Shown here: positions 25,831-33,207 of the stretch, piece after piece
Layout: the number at the start of each line of letters is the position of its first letter
Position numbering within the stretch: position 1 is the stretch's first letter
Assembly (NCBI GenBank): GCA_047639575.1
Contig: JBLIOB010000012.1
Span: 1-33,207 of the forward strand
DNA length: 33,207 nt
Source: JBLIOB01 sp047639575
Lineage (GTDB): Bacteria; Bacteroidota; Bacteroidia; Flavobacteriales_D; Parvicellaceae
Direction of reading: 5' to 3'
Notes under the pieces: generated by a model
The model's input: the letters and a program-made list of their open reading frames with translations, nothing else
The model's database searches: none
What the model was told of the DNA's origin: nothing
Position numbers and translations under genes: made by a program

Positions 25831-26355
25831 CTAATCGTCAAAATGGACTTCCAATTTATATTCTTCAAGGTTATCTTTGTGTATAGTCAAGCTAATATTA
25901 ACACCTAATTCAAACCTAATTTCAATTGATTTAGAATCTTTATCAATCGCTTCTGAATAGAATGTTGTTTTTTCTCCAAATCGATCTGTAGTATAAGCTA
26001 CCACGGTTTTTTCCCTTTTAACAGTCTCTACATCTCTAGTTTTAAGATTGTATACTTCTGTTTCGCAGCCTATTTTTTTTACCTCGCATTCCGATGATTC
26101 AATTTTATATTCAATTGAATTCACTAAGAAATCTGATTCTTTCTCATTCGTTTGCTGCCTCTTATTTCGCACCACAATAGCAACGACAATAAACAGAAGG
26201 CCGAAACCTATTGATGCAATCGTGACGCCCGAAAAGAAAATAGATGTGCCTAATCCTGAACTTTCAGTATTATGAACAAAACCTCTTGCTATAATCGTCC
26301 CTAAAACCATCAATACGATTGAGGCCCACATCCATATTTTATGAATTAAGCTCAT
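25831..26355 (-). CDS. Small two-helix membrane protein coupled to the sodium symporter
   Basis: 174 residues. Two membrane helices lie at the N-terminus (IWMWASIVLMVLGTIIARGF, about 7-26, and GVTIASIGFGLLFIVVAIVV, about 43-62), followed by a cytoplasmic or periplasmic domain of about 110 residues rich in Glu, Lys, Thr and Val, with beta-like segments (IEIRFELGVNISLTIH). I do not recognise the family. Its ATG directly follows the symporter's TAA (TAAATG), so translation is probably coupled and the protein may be an accessory of the transporter; that role is inference. Confidence 0.75.
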   Translation of the reverse strand: MSLIHKIWMWASIVLMVLGTIIARGFVHNTESSGLGTSIFFSGVTIASIGFGLLFIVVAIVVRNKRQQTNEKESDFLVNSIEYKIESSECEVKKIGCETEVYNLKTRDVETVKREKTVVAYTTDRFGEKTTFYSEAIDKDSKSIEIRFELGVNISLTIHKDNLEEYKLEVHFDD

Positions 26356-27849
26356 TTACTGCAACATAATGTCAGGCTCAACAAGTTCCTTCTTTTTTGA
26401 AATAATTAAAAGGCCAATAAAGACTAACATTCCATTAATTAATAAGAGCTCTGAGCCAAGAGCAAATTCCCCCACTATATCCGTAGAGAAATAAGTATAT
26501 AACCAACAAACTATAGGCGAAACAACACATACAATAGGAACGTATTTATCTTTTACGCCTAGATTCGTAATTATTCCAAAACCAAACAAGCCGAGTAAAG
26601 GACCATAAGTCAAAGAGGCTAAAAAGAATATTTTATATAGAGCACTTTTCCCTAAAGCTGCACTTAAGATTAAGGCAACTATTATTAGCACTACTGACAT
26701 TAGAACATGAACAATTATTCTAATCTTTTTCTGCTTGTCTTTTGGCTTAGACTCAATCTTTAAGAAATCCACACAGAACGAAGTAGTCAAAGATGTTAAA
26801 GCAGAATCTGCGCTAGAATAAGCAGCAGCTATTAGGCCAAGAACAAACAACACCGCCACAACTATTCCTAACCCATTGGTGCCATCTAATGCAATGGTAG
26901 GATACATAGCATCTGCTTGTACAACTCCTTTACTCATAGGTAAATCAATGCCAACATCTCCTGCATACATCATCAAAGCAGACCCTAACATTAAAAACAA
27001 AAGATTGGCAAAAACCAATACTACAGTAAATGAAACCATATTCTTCTGAGCGGATTTCAAGTTTTTGCACGATAGGTTTTTCTGCATCATGTCCTGATCA
27101 AGACCAGTCATACAAAATGCTACAACGGCTCCGGCAAGAATCTGTTTTAACCAGTGACTTGACGGCACCATATCCGTGAAAAATATTTGAGAATGCTTTT
27201 GATCAAAGATTTTACCTGACAGTTCTCCTAAGCCAAGTTCAAAATGGTTTGCCACAAACACGAAAGTCGCGCCAGCTGCAACCAGCATAAACAGAGTCTG
27301 CAGTGTATCAGTCCAAACTATTGTTTTAATACCTCCCTTAAACGTGTACAACCAGATAAACAAAACAGAAATGGTTACGGTAAGCCAAAATGGAAAATGA
27401 AACTCTGCAAAAACATGGTCATGCATTATTACTGCAACTAAAAGCAGCCTTACTGATGCACCAGCTATTCTTGAAATCATGAAAAATGACGCCCCTGTCA
27501 AGTAGCTCACATTTCCGAATCGATCTTTTAAGTACGTGTAAATCGAGGTGTAATTCCACTTGTAATAAATTGGGAGTAGCACATATGCAATTAACAAATA
27601 CCCAATTATATAACCGAATACCATTTGCATATAACCAAATGAATTCCCGTCTGGTTGACCCGTTACAGATACAAACGTAATACCAGATAACGATGCGCCA
27701 ATCATTCCGAAAGCAACGATGTACCATTTAGATTTCCGATTCCCAACAAAAAACGAGTCGTTATCAGCCCCCCTACTAGTAAGGATGCTAATTGTCATCA
27801 ATACAAGAAAGTACCCAATGATGATGCTAAGAATTAATCCGGCTGACAT
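26356..27849 (-). CDS. Sodium:solute symporter (SSS family)
   Basis: 497 residues with about 13 hydrophobic helices. The family signature appears as SFFVGNRKSKWYIVAFGMIGASLSG near residues 32-55 and as TGLDQDMMQKNLSCKNLKSAQKN near 249-270. AYSSADSALTSLTTSFCVDF at about 341-360 is the conserved region that in SSS structures includes Na2-site serines and threonines. These carriers use the sodium gradient to import sugars, amino acids, nucleosides, vitamins or urea; the substrate cannot be read from the motifs. A divergent PLP decarboxylase starts 66 bp away and a small membrane protein gene follows directly. CAAATAAA at 27854-27861 (minus strand TTTATTTG) is a 7/8 match to a -7 box 4 nt from the ATG. 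Confidence 0.93.
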   Translation of the reverse strand: MSAGLILSIIIGYFLVLMTISILTSRGADNDSFFVGNRKSKWYIVAFGMIGASLSGITFVSVTGQPDGNSFGYMQMVFGYIIGYLLIAYVLLPIYYKWNYTSIYTYLKDRFGNVSYLTGASFFMISRIAGASVRLLLVAVIMHDHVFAEFHFPFWLTVTISVLFIWLYTFKGGIKTIVWTDTLQTLFMLVAAGATFVFVANHFELGLGELSGKIFDQKHSQIFFTDMVPSSHWLKQILAGAVVAFCMTGLDQDMMQKNLSCKNLKSAQKNMVSFTVVLVFANLLFLMLGSALMMYAGDVGIDLPMSKGVVQADAMYPTIALDGTNGLGIVVAVLFVLGLIAAAYSSADSALTSLTTSFCVDFLKIESKPKDKQKKIRIIVHVLMSVVLIIVALILSAALGKSALYKIFFLASLTYGPLLGLFGFGIITNLGVKDKYVPIVCVVSPIVCWLYTYFSTDIVGEFALGSELLLINGMLVFIGLLIISKKKELVEPDIMLQ

Positions 27850-27887
27850 TGAGCAAATAAAACGAATAAATCATTTTGATACCATCT

Positions 27888-27895
27888 TAAATTTG
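27888..27895 (+). promoter_or_regulatory. Promoter -7 box of the PLP decarboxylase gene
   Basis: TAAATTTG is an exact TAnnTTTG match 20 nt before the ATG at 27916, predicting a leader of about 15 nt. No TTG stands at the standard -33 spacing. It sits in the 66-bp divergent region shared with the symporter. Confidence 0.5.
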
Positions 27896-27915
27896 AATAG
27901 TATTAACATAGTATT

Positions 27916-29382
27916 ATGCAAAGCGAACTATTAAGAAAAATTAGAGAGGTTGAAATTGAGGCTCTAAAACTGGAGGGTACCCCTGAATCTCGAGCCAGTA
28001 TTCAAGGAAAAGTGCAAGAATATGGTGAGAACTTTATTCAGGAGATGAAGGAACGTAATAGTTTTCGAATGACGCATGACGATGATGGCGGCTTTTATAA
28101 TTATCCTATTACCGATCAAGGATATCCGCTAGATGAAGTAATCGATCTTTTTGACCGTACTGTTGAGCAACCAGGGTTAAACGCAGCATCTGGAAGACAC
28201 TTGGCTTATGTGCCTGGTGGAGGAATACCAACTGCCGCGGCTGGGGACTACTTAGCTGCGATCACTAATAAATATGCAGGCGTTTTCTTTGCCGGACCAG
28301 GAGCTGTGCGAATGGAAAATCAAATGATAAGGTTCTGTGCAGAAGCCATTGGCTATTCTGGAAATTTCGGAGGTAATTTATCAAGTGGTGGATCGGTTGC
28401 AAATTTAATCTCGATTACTGCTGGAAGGGACGCACATGACATCAAGGGTGCTGACTTTCACAAAACCGTAATCTACGGGTCTAAACACATGCATCATTGC
28501 TTAGACAAATCCATAAGAATTACTGGATTAAAAGAGTGCATCCATAGAAGCATTGACTTGGATGATGAATTCAAATTCGATGCCGTTCAGTTTAAAAATC
28601 AAGTTGAATCTGATATTGCCGCTGGATTAAGACCTTTTTTAGTTATTGGATCAGCTGGTACGACTAACTGTGGAGTAGTTGATCCGCTAGATGCAATTGC
28701 TGACGTTTGCGAAGAACATAATTTATGGTTTCATGTGGATGGAGCGTATGGAGGATTATTCTGTTTACTCGAAGAGGAAAAGCCAAGATTTAAAGGAATT
28801 GAACGTGCAGACTCTGTAGTTGTTGACCCTCACAAAACACTTTTCCTGCCTTATGGACTGGGAATTGCTTTAGTCAAAAACGTAGATCATCTTCTAAAAT
28901 CTCAATTTTATGAAGCAGATTACATGCAAGATACGTTTGAAAACAAAGACGAAATCAGTCCTGCAGAAGTTTCACCAGAATTAACAAAACACTTTAGAGG
29001 TTTAAGGATGTGGCTTCCTTTGCAAATCCATGGACTTTCTCCTTTTAAGGCTGCTTTAAGGGAAAAAATTCTGCTGACTAAATACTATGCAGAAAAGTTG
29101 ATGGAGATTCCAAATATGAGAATCATCAACCAACCAGAATTGTCAATATTCGCATACAGATTTGAAGATTCAGACCTTTCTGAACAAGAAAATAATCGAA
29201 TCAACAAAACTCTAATAGAAGAAATTCATAAAGAGGGTAAAGTGTTTTTGTCATCCACAACCCTTGATAGTCAAATCTGTCTTAGAATAGCCATTGTTTC
29301 GTTTAGGTCTCACCTTTATGAAATAGATCTGGCATTAGCAGAAATCAAATCCAAGTTAGAGTTGATAAAAGCTGCCCATTAA
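27916..29382 (+). CDS. PLP-dependent group II amino-acid decarboxylase family protein
   Basis: 488 residues, fold type I PLP enzyme of the group II decarboxylase family (aromatic amino acid, glutamate and related decarboxylases). The cofactor residues are visible: K307 in DPHKTLF (Schiff base), D275 in HVDGAYGG (pyridine nitrogen), a GNLSSGGSVANL phosphate-side loop, and the His in YGSKHMHHCLDKS that would stack on the ring. ASGRHLAYVPGGGIPTA replaces the usual substrate-side HPxFxxxxP region, so the substrate cannot be named; tyrosine or DOPA, glutamate, or another amino acid are all possible. It diverges from a sodium symporter, which could feed it substrate (inference). recR starts 38 bp downstream. 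Confidence 0.9.
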   Translation: MQSELLRKIREVEIEALKLEGTPESRASIQGKVQEYGENFIQEMKERNSFRMTHDDDGGFYNYPITDQGYPLDEVIDLFDRTVEQPGLNAASGRHLAYVPGGGIPTAAAGDYLAAITNKYAGVFFAGPGAVRMENQMIRFCAEAIGYSGNFGGNLSSGGSVANLISITAGRDAHDIKGADFHKTVIYGSKHMHHCLDKSIRITGLKECIHRSIDLDDEFKFDAVQFKNQVESDIAAGLRPFLVIGSAGTTNCGVVDPLDAIADVCEEHNLWFHVDGAYGGLFCLLEEEKPRFKGIERADSVVVDPHKTLFLPYGLGIALVKNVDHLLKSQFYEADYMQDTFENKDEISPAEVSPELTKHFRGLRMWLPLQIHGLSPFKAALREKILLTKYYAEKLMEIPNMRIINQPELSIFAYRFEDSDLSEQENNRINKTLIEEIHKEGKVFLSSTTLDSQICLRIAIVSFRSHLYEIDLALAEIKSKLELIKAAH

Positions 29383-29420
29383 TTGCATTGTATCACGACT
29401 TATTTAGCTAATTTTAAAGC

Positions 29421-30038
29421 GTGAATTTTTCATCAAAATATATTGAACAGGCGGTTGAGCAACTTTCTTCTCTTCCTGGAATTGGTAAGCGAACCGCTTT
29501 ACGACTGGCCTTGGATCTTTTAAAAAGAGATCAATTTGAGGTTGATCGATTTATTCTTGCTATTTCAGACTTAAAGCAGAATGTGAGTACTTGTAAAAAT
29601 TGCCATAACATTTCAGATGAAGAAACTTGTTCTATTTGCAAAAATCCAAAAAGAGTTGAATCGTTAATTTGTGTTGTAGAAGATATGCGAGATGTATTGG
29701 CAATTGAAAACACACAACAATATAATGGTCGATACCACGTATTGGGTGGAGTGATATCACCAATGGACGGCATAGGACCAAGCGATTTGACCATCGAATC
29801 ATTAATTGACAGAGTGGAGAAAGGTGATGTCCAAGAAGTTATACTAGCCTTAAGCACTACTATGGAAGGAGACACCACTAACTTCTATTTATATAGAAAG
29901 TTAGCTGTTAGCAAAGTAAAAGTTTCAACGCTGAGTAGAGGAATCTCAGTGGGGGATGAACTTCACTATGCGGATGAAATTACCTTGGGTAGAAGTATCA
30001 TAAATAGAACACCGTTTGAAATTTCGCTGAGTAAATAA
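29421..30038 (+). CDS. recR: Recombination mediator protein RecR
   Basis: 205 residues, the usual RecR length, starting at GTG 29421 (MNFSSKYIEQAVEQLSSLPG, the standard RecR beginning). The helix-hairpin-helix SLPGIGKRTALRLAL, a four-cysteine zinc finger (CKNCHNISDEETCSIC) and a Toprim domain (ICVVEDMRDVLAIE, YHVLGGVISPMDGIGP, EVILALSTTMEGDTT) are all present. RecR loads RecA onto SSB-coated DNA with RecO/RecF in gap and break repair. A glycosyltransferase gene with a TTG start follows after 2 nt, so the two probably share a transcript. Confidence 0.96.
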   Translation: MNFSSKYIEQAVEQLSSLPGIGKRTALRLALDLLKRDQFEVDRFILAISDLKQNVSTCKNCHNISDEETCSICKNPKRVESLICVVEDMRDVLAIENTQQYNGRYHVLGGVISPMDGIGPSDLTIESLIDRVEKGDVQEVILALSTTMEGDTTNFYLYRKLAVSKVKVSTLSRGISVGDELHYADEITLGRSIINRTPFEISLSK

Positions 30039-30040
30039 TA

Positions 30041-31987
30041 TTGAAGCTTTCTGTAATCATAGTTAACTACAACGTTGAGTACTTCCTCGAACAATGTATA
30101 AATGCAGCTCAAAAGGCACTCTTAAAAACATCTGGCGAAATTATCGTTGTAGATAACAATTCGATTGATCGATCAGTTGAAATGGTTCAGCAAAAATTTC
30201 CTGAAATATTACTCATTGCTAACAAGGAGAATACTGGATTTTCAATGGCCAATAATCAGGCAATGAGAATTGCTAAGGGCGAATATGTGCTTTTATTAAA
30301 TCCAGACACGGTAGTAGAAGAAGACACTTTCTTTAAATGTGTTGAATTCATGGATCAGCATCCTGATGCAGGCGGCTTAGGAGTGAAGATGATTGATGGT
30401 ATGGGCCGCTTTTTGCCTGAATCTAAAAGAGGCCTTCCTACTCCATGGGTAGCATTTTATAAAATATTTGGGTTAAGTACCATTTTCAATAAGAGCAAAA
30501 AATTTGGAAAATACCATTTGAGCTATCTTGACATGGACGAAACCCATGAAGTGGAAATCCTATCGGGGGCTTATATGATGATGAGAAAGTCCGCATTAGA
30601 TAAAGTTGGCCTTCTCGATGAAGACTTTTTCATGTATGGAGAAGACATTGATTTATCATACAGAATAATAAAAGGAGGTTATAAAAATTATTATTTCCAC
30701 GACACTCGGATCATTCATTACAAAGGTGAAAGCACAAAGAAAAGCAGTGTTAATTATGTTTTCGTTTTTTACCGCGCAATGATCATTTTCGCGAAAAAGC
30801 ACTTTTCTGAGAAAAATGCAAATTGGTTCAGCTTTCTTATCAATATAGCCATCTATTTAAGGGCTGGATTAGCCATGACAAGTAGGTTCATTCGCAAATC
30901 TGTCGTTCCATTTATCGATCTTATTTTAATTACACTTGCTTTGCATATTGTGGTAGATCAATATCAATTACTAAAGCCCAATATTTATGAATGGGCTATA
31001 ATTAAATGGGCTGTGCCTTCATATGGAATCACTTGGTTATTATGGACATTTTTGTTTGGAGGCTATGACAAACCACTTAAGTTTATAAATATTTTCAAAG
31101 GCGTTGTTGCAGGAACGGCTTGTATTTTAGTTGTTTACGCTCTGCTTCCCAAATCTGTGCAGTTTTCAAGAATGATTATCCTATTAGGAACTGTATCAAC
31201 GCTAGTTAGCTATCTATTAATGCGAACCATTTACCATTTTCTGAAATTAGACGGTTACTCATTTCAAAAATCCGCCAATACTCGATTTGCAATTGTTGGA
31301 GAGCAAGAAGAGGTTGATCGGGTAACTAATCTTTTAAAACAAATTACTAGCAATATTGATGAACTATCTTATGTTTATCCAGATGCAACGTCTAAACCAA
31401 ATGGTTACACTGGAAATCTATCTCAAATCAATCAAATAATTCACATTAACGACATTGATGAGGTGATCTTCTGCGCGAAAGATTTAACATCTCGAAAAAT
31501 TATTGAGCTAATGTCAACTTTAGACATTAAAAATCTTGAATACAAAATTGCACAACCAGAAAGCCTGTACTTAATCGGTTCAAATTCCATAGATACCTCC
31601 GGGGATTTGTACATGATTGATATCAACTCTGTAAATCTTCCAAAAAACAGAAGAGCTAAGAGAATGTTTGATTTTGGGATCTCCCTCTTATTTTTAATTT
31701 CATTGCCCTTTTCAGTATGGCTTGTAAAGAACAAAGGAGGATTTATCCTCAACATTCTCAGAACACTTGTTGGAATAAGAACTTGGGTAGGTTACTCCCC
31801 TGAAATGAAAGAAATCAAGTTAAATCTTCCGAAAATTAAAAAAGGCGTTGTTTCACCAGGTTCAATTTTCAAAGGTGATTTACCAGAAGATAAACTGGAA
31901 AAAATTAACCTTATATATGCGAAAGATTATAGGGTCTCTACTGATCTTAAAATTGTGGCTAAATCCTTTAATGGGCTTGGCGATTAA
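30041..31987 (+). CDS. GT2 glycosyltransferase fused to a WcaJ-like region with a degenerate sugar-phosphate transferase end
   Basis: 648 residues from TTG 30041, 2 nt after the recR stop. Residues 1-270 form a GT-A (GT2) glycosyltransferase: SVIIVNYNVEYFLEQCI, VVDNNSID, LLLNPDTVVEED, and GEDIDLSYRI. Four to five membrane helices (about 275-405) and a Rossmann-like domain (TRFAIVGEQEEVDRV, about 420-520) follow, the layout of WcaJ/PglC-type polyprenyl-phosphate sugar transferases. KRMFDFGISLLFLIS (540-554) matches the start of their catalytic domain. The middle with the RVG and FKxRSM-type active site is missing, and the chain jumps to a C-terminal element (GIRTWVGY, 578-585; final DLKIVAKSF). 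Sugar-phosphate transfer by the C-terminal part is therefore unlikely. The GT2 part may glycosylate a lipid-linked or surface polysaccharide precursor at the inner membrane. Confidence 0.85.
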   Translation: MKLSVIIVNYNVEYFLEQCINAAQKALLKTSGEIIVVDNNSIDRSVEMVQQKFPEILLIANKENTGFSMANNQAMRIAKGEYVLLLNPDTVVEEDTFFKCVEFMDQHPDAGGLGVKMIDGMGRFLPESKRGLPTPWVAFYKIFGLSTIFNKSKKFGKYHLSYLDMDETHEVEILSGAYMMMRKSALDKVGLLDEDFFMYGEDIDLSYRIIKGGYKNYYFHDTRIIHYKGESTKKSSVNYVFVFYRAMIIFAKKHFSEKNANWFSFLINIAIYLRAGLAMTSRFIRKSVVPFIDLILITLALHIVVDQYQLLKPNIYEWAIIKWAVPSYGITWLLWTFLFGGYDKPLKFINIFKGVVAGTACILVVYALLPKSVQFSRMIILLGTVSTLVSYLLMRTIYHFLKLDGYSFQKSANTRFAIVGEQEEVDRVTNLLKQITSNIDELSYVYPDATSKPNGYTGNLSQINQIIHINDIDEVIFCAKDLTSRKIIELMSTLDIKNLEYKIAQPESLYLIGSNSIDTSGDLYMIDINSVNLPKNRRAKRMFDFGISLLFLISLPFSVWLVKNKGGFILNILRTLVGIRTWVGYSPEMKEIKLNLPKIKKGVVSPGSIFKGDLPEDKLEKINLIYAKDYRVSTDLKIVAKSFNGLGD

Positions 31988-32048
31988 GTAATGAGTCGTA
32001 GGCTGTTAATTTCTTTGAATTGAATGCTTAAAATTCGCTTTTTTAGCT

Positions 32049-32056
32049 TACATTTG
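32049..32056 (+). promoter_or_regulatory. Promoter -7 box of the E2 gene
   Basis: TACATTTG is an exact TAnnTTTG match followed by CAC, as also at mtaB. It lies 20 nt before the ATG at 32077, giving a predicted leader of about 14 nt. TTTG at 32014-32017 and TTG at 32020-32022 are further upstream than the usual -33 position. Confidence 0.55.
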
Positions 32057-32076
32057 CACTTCGAAAAACTGGGTAA

Positions 32077-33207
32077 ATGGCGGACATAGAAGTGTTACTT
32101 CCTAAGATGGGTGAGAGTGTTGCGGAAGCAACAATAATCAAATGGCTTAAGGAAGAAGGGGATACGATTGAAGCGGACGAATCGATCATAGAAATAGCAA
32201 CGGACAAAGTAGATTCGGAAGTTCCAGCTCCTTCAGATGGTATATTAATTAAAAAATTAGTGAACGAAGGCGATGTCGTTGACGTAGGTGCTGTAATTGC
32301 CATCATTGGCTCAGAAGTTAGTGCGTCAGCACATACTGCGACACCTCAACCAGCAGCAGCGAGTGCCGTATCAGCAGTTTCAAACGGTGTTTCATCAAAC
32401 GTAGAAGAGGTATTAATGGCTCCTGTTTCTTCGAACGGAAATGGCGCGATTCTTTCTAAAACTGGTCCAACTGGTAAATTTTATTCTCCATTAGTTAGAA
32501 GCATTGCCCAAGCAGAAGGAATTGCTATTAATGAATTGGAACAGATTTCAGGTTCTGGCCAAAATGGTCGAGTTACCAAAAAAGACATTTTAGCTTATAT
32601 ACCAAACAAAGGCTCAATTATAGCCAGCCCTCAAGCAGCATCCGTTCCAGCAACAGTTGCGGCACCCAAAGCGGCATCTAAAAGTGCACCTTCTAAAAGC
32701 CTTAGTATTCAAGTTGGTCCAGGAGATGAAGTGGTAGAAATGGATCGAATGAGAAAACTCATTGCCAATCATATGGTTAATTCAGTAAAAGTGGCACCAC
32801 ACGTTACCTCTTTTGTTGAAGCGGACGTCACCAATTTGGTTTTATGGAGAAATAAAATTAAAAATGACTTCCTTAAAAAAGAAGGTGAAAAAATGACCTT
32901 CACTCCTATTTTTATTGAAGCTATTGCCAAAGCACTTAAAGATTTTCCTTTGGTTAATTCATCAATTGATGGGGACCACATAATTATCAAAAAGAATATT
33001 AACGTGGGTATGGCTGCTGCTACTCCAAGTGGCAATCTAATTGTACCAGTTATTAAAAATGCCGATCAATTAAATTTGGTTGGATTAGCTAAACAGGTAA
33101 ATGATTTAGCAAATAGAGCTAGAATTGGAAAATTGACACCTGATGAAATCTCAGGAGGAACGTACACAGTATCTAACGTAGGAACTTTTGGAAATGTGAT
33201 GGGTACG
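32077..33207 (+). CDS. Dihydrolipoyl acyltransferase (E2) of a 2-oxoacid dehydrogenase complex, C-terminus cut by window edge
   Basis: 377 codons are visible from ATG 32077. Residues 1-78 are one lipoyl domain, with lipoyl-lysine K44 in ATDKVDSEVP. An Ala/Pro/Val/Ser-rich linker follows, then a peripheral subunit-binding domain (YSPLVRSIAQAEGI to GRVTKKDILAY, about 136-175), a second flexible linker, and the acyltransferase domain from about residue 226 (EMDRMRKLIANHM, HVTSFVEADVTNL, NVGMAAATPSGNLIVPVI, YTVSNVGTFG). The catalytic HxxxDG lies beyond the window. It receives acyl groups from E1 and passes them to CoA. The fused E1 at 9230-11233 is the candidate partner; the acyl specificity (branched-chain, pyruvate or 2-oxoglutarate) is not settled by what is visible. 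Confidence 0.93.
   Translation, partial: MADIEVLLPKMGESVAEATIIKWLKEEGDTIEADESIIEIATDKVDSEVPAPSDGILIKKLVNEGDVVDVGAVIAIIGSEVSASAHTATPQPAAASAVSAVSNGVSSNVEEVLMAPVSSNGNGAILSKTGPTGKFYSPLVRSIAQAEGIAINELEQISGSGQNGRVTKKDILAYIPNKGSIIASPQAASVPATVAAPKAASKSAPSKSLSIQVGPGDEVVEMDRMRKLIANHMVNSVKVAPHVTSFVEADVTNLVLWRNKIKNDFLKKEGEKMTFTPIFIEAIAKALKDFPLVNSSIDGDHIIIKKNINVGMAAATPSGNLIVPVIKNADQLNLVGLAKQVNDLANRARIGKLTPDEISGGTYTVSNVGTFGNVMGT

Noticed and set aside
31441..31755. Long open frame on the minus strand inside the glycosyltransferase gene
   Set aside because: Antisense shadow of a well-supported coding frame with no start signal or recognisable protein.
1..33207. Search for CRISPR arrays, tRNA/rRNA genes, insertion sequences, prophage, toxin-antitoxin or defence genes
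   Set aside because: None seen on reading both strands; no regularly spaced repeats, transposase motifs, integrase or clover-leaf sequences recognised.

Overview
The window looks like a chromosomal segment of a Bacteroidota bacterium, most likely from the Flavobacteriales side of the phylum; the genus cannot be fixed from the sequence alone. The grounds are AT-rich DNA, two proteins with type IX secretion (T9SS) C-terminal domains (5065-6837 and 11394-13406), a bacillithiol-pathway BshA, a fused alpha/beta E1 2-oxoacid dehydrogenase, weak Shine-Dalgarno sequences, and several exact TAnnTTTG promoter -7 boxes. I found no tRNA or rRNA gene, CRISPR array, insertion sequence, phage gene or recognisable defence island. 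No gene-free stretch exceeds 300 bases.

Left part (1-13400). An edge-truncated helical protein of unknown function (minus strand) diverges from a large LplT-like transporter/PlsC acyltransferase fusion. The fusion carries a degenerate acyl-adenylating domain and is followed 12 nt later by a DUF2459-type protein. A nested inverted repeat and a 28-codon signal-peptide-like frame separate these from a secreted deiminase (minus) whose layout resembles Porphyromonas peptidylarginine deiminase. Next come an unrecognised exported protein (plus), an outer-membrane barrel-like protein (minus), the fused E1 dehydrogenase (minus) and a T9SS type B surface protein (plus).

Middle (13395-24239). A GH3 (NagZ-like)/serine hydrolase fusion and bshA form an ATGA-overlapped pair on the minus strand. 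They diverge from a tight plus-strand operon: small membrane protein, mutL, rhomboid protease, second rhomboid protease, membrane-anchored EEP-family hydrolase. Starts overlap stops (TAATG twice, then a 20-nt overlap). A solute-binding lipoprotein without its transporter follows on the minus strand.

Right part (24387-33207). mtaB (tRNA methylthiotransferase, plus) faces a minus-strand pair made of an SSS-family sodium symporter and a small two-helix membrane protein. The symporter diverges from a PLP group II decarboxylase (plus), followed by recR and a GT2 glycosyltransferase fused to a WcaJ-like region that has lost its catalytic middle. The window ends inside a dihydrolipoyl acyltransferase (E2) gene, probably the partner of the fused E1 about 21 kb away.

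Most of this is ordinary core genome. The points most worth a second look are the PPAD-like secreted deiminase with a conserved Arg-x-Arg, two large fusions that each carry a degenerate catalytic domain (1193-4132 and 30041-31987), the coupling of nagZ-like and bshA genes, and the tandem rhomboids behind mutL.
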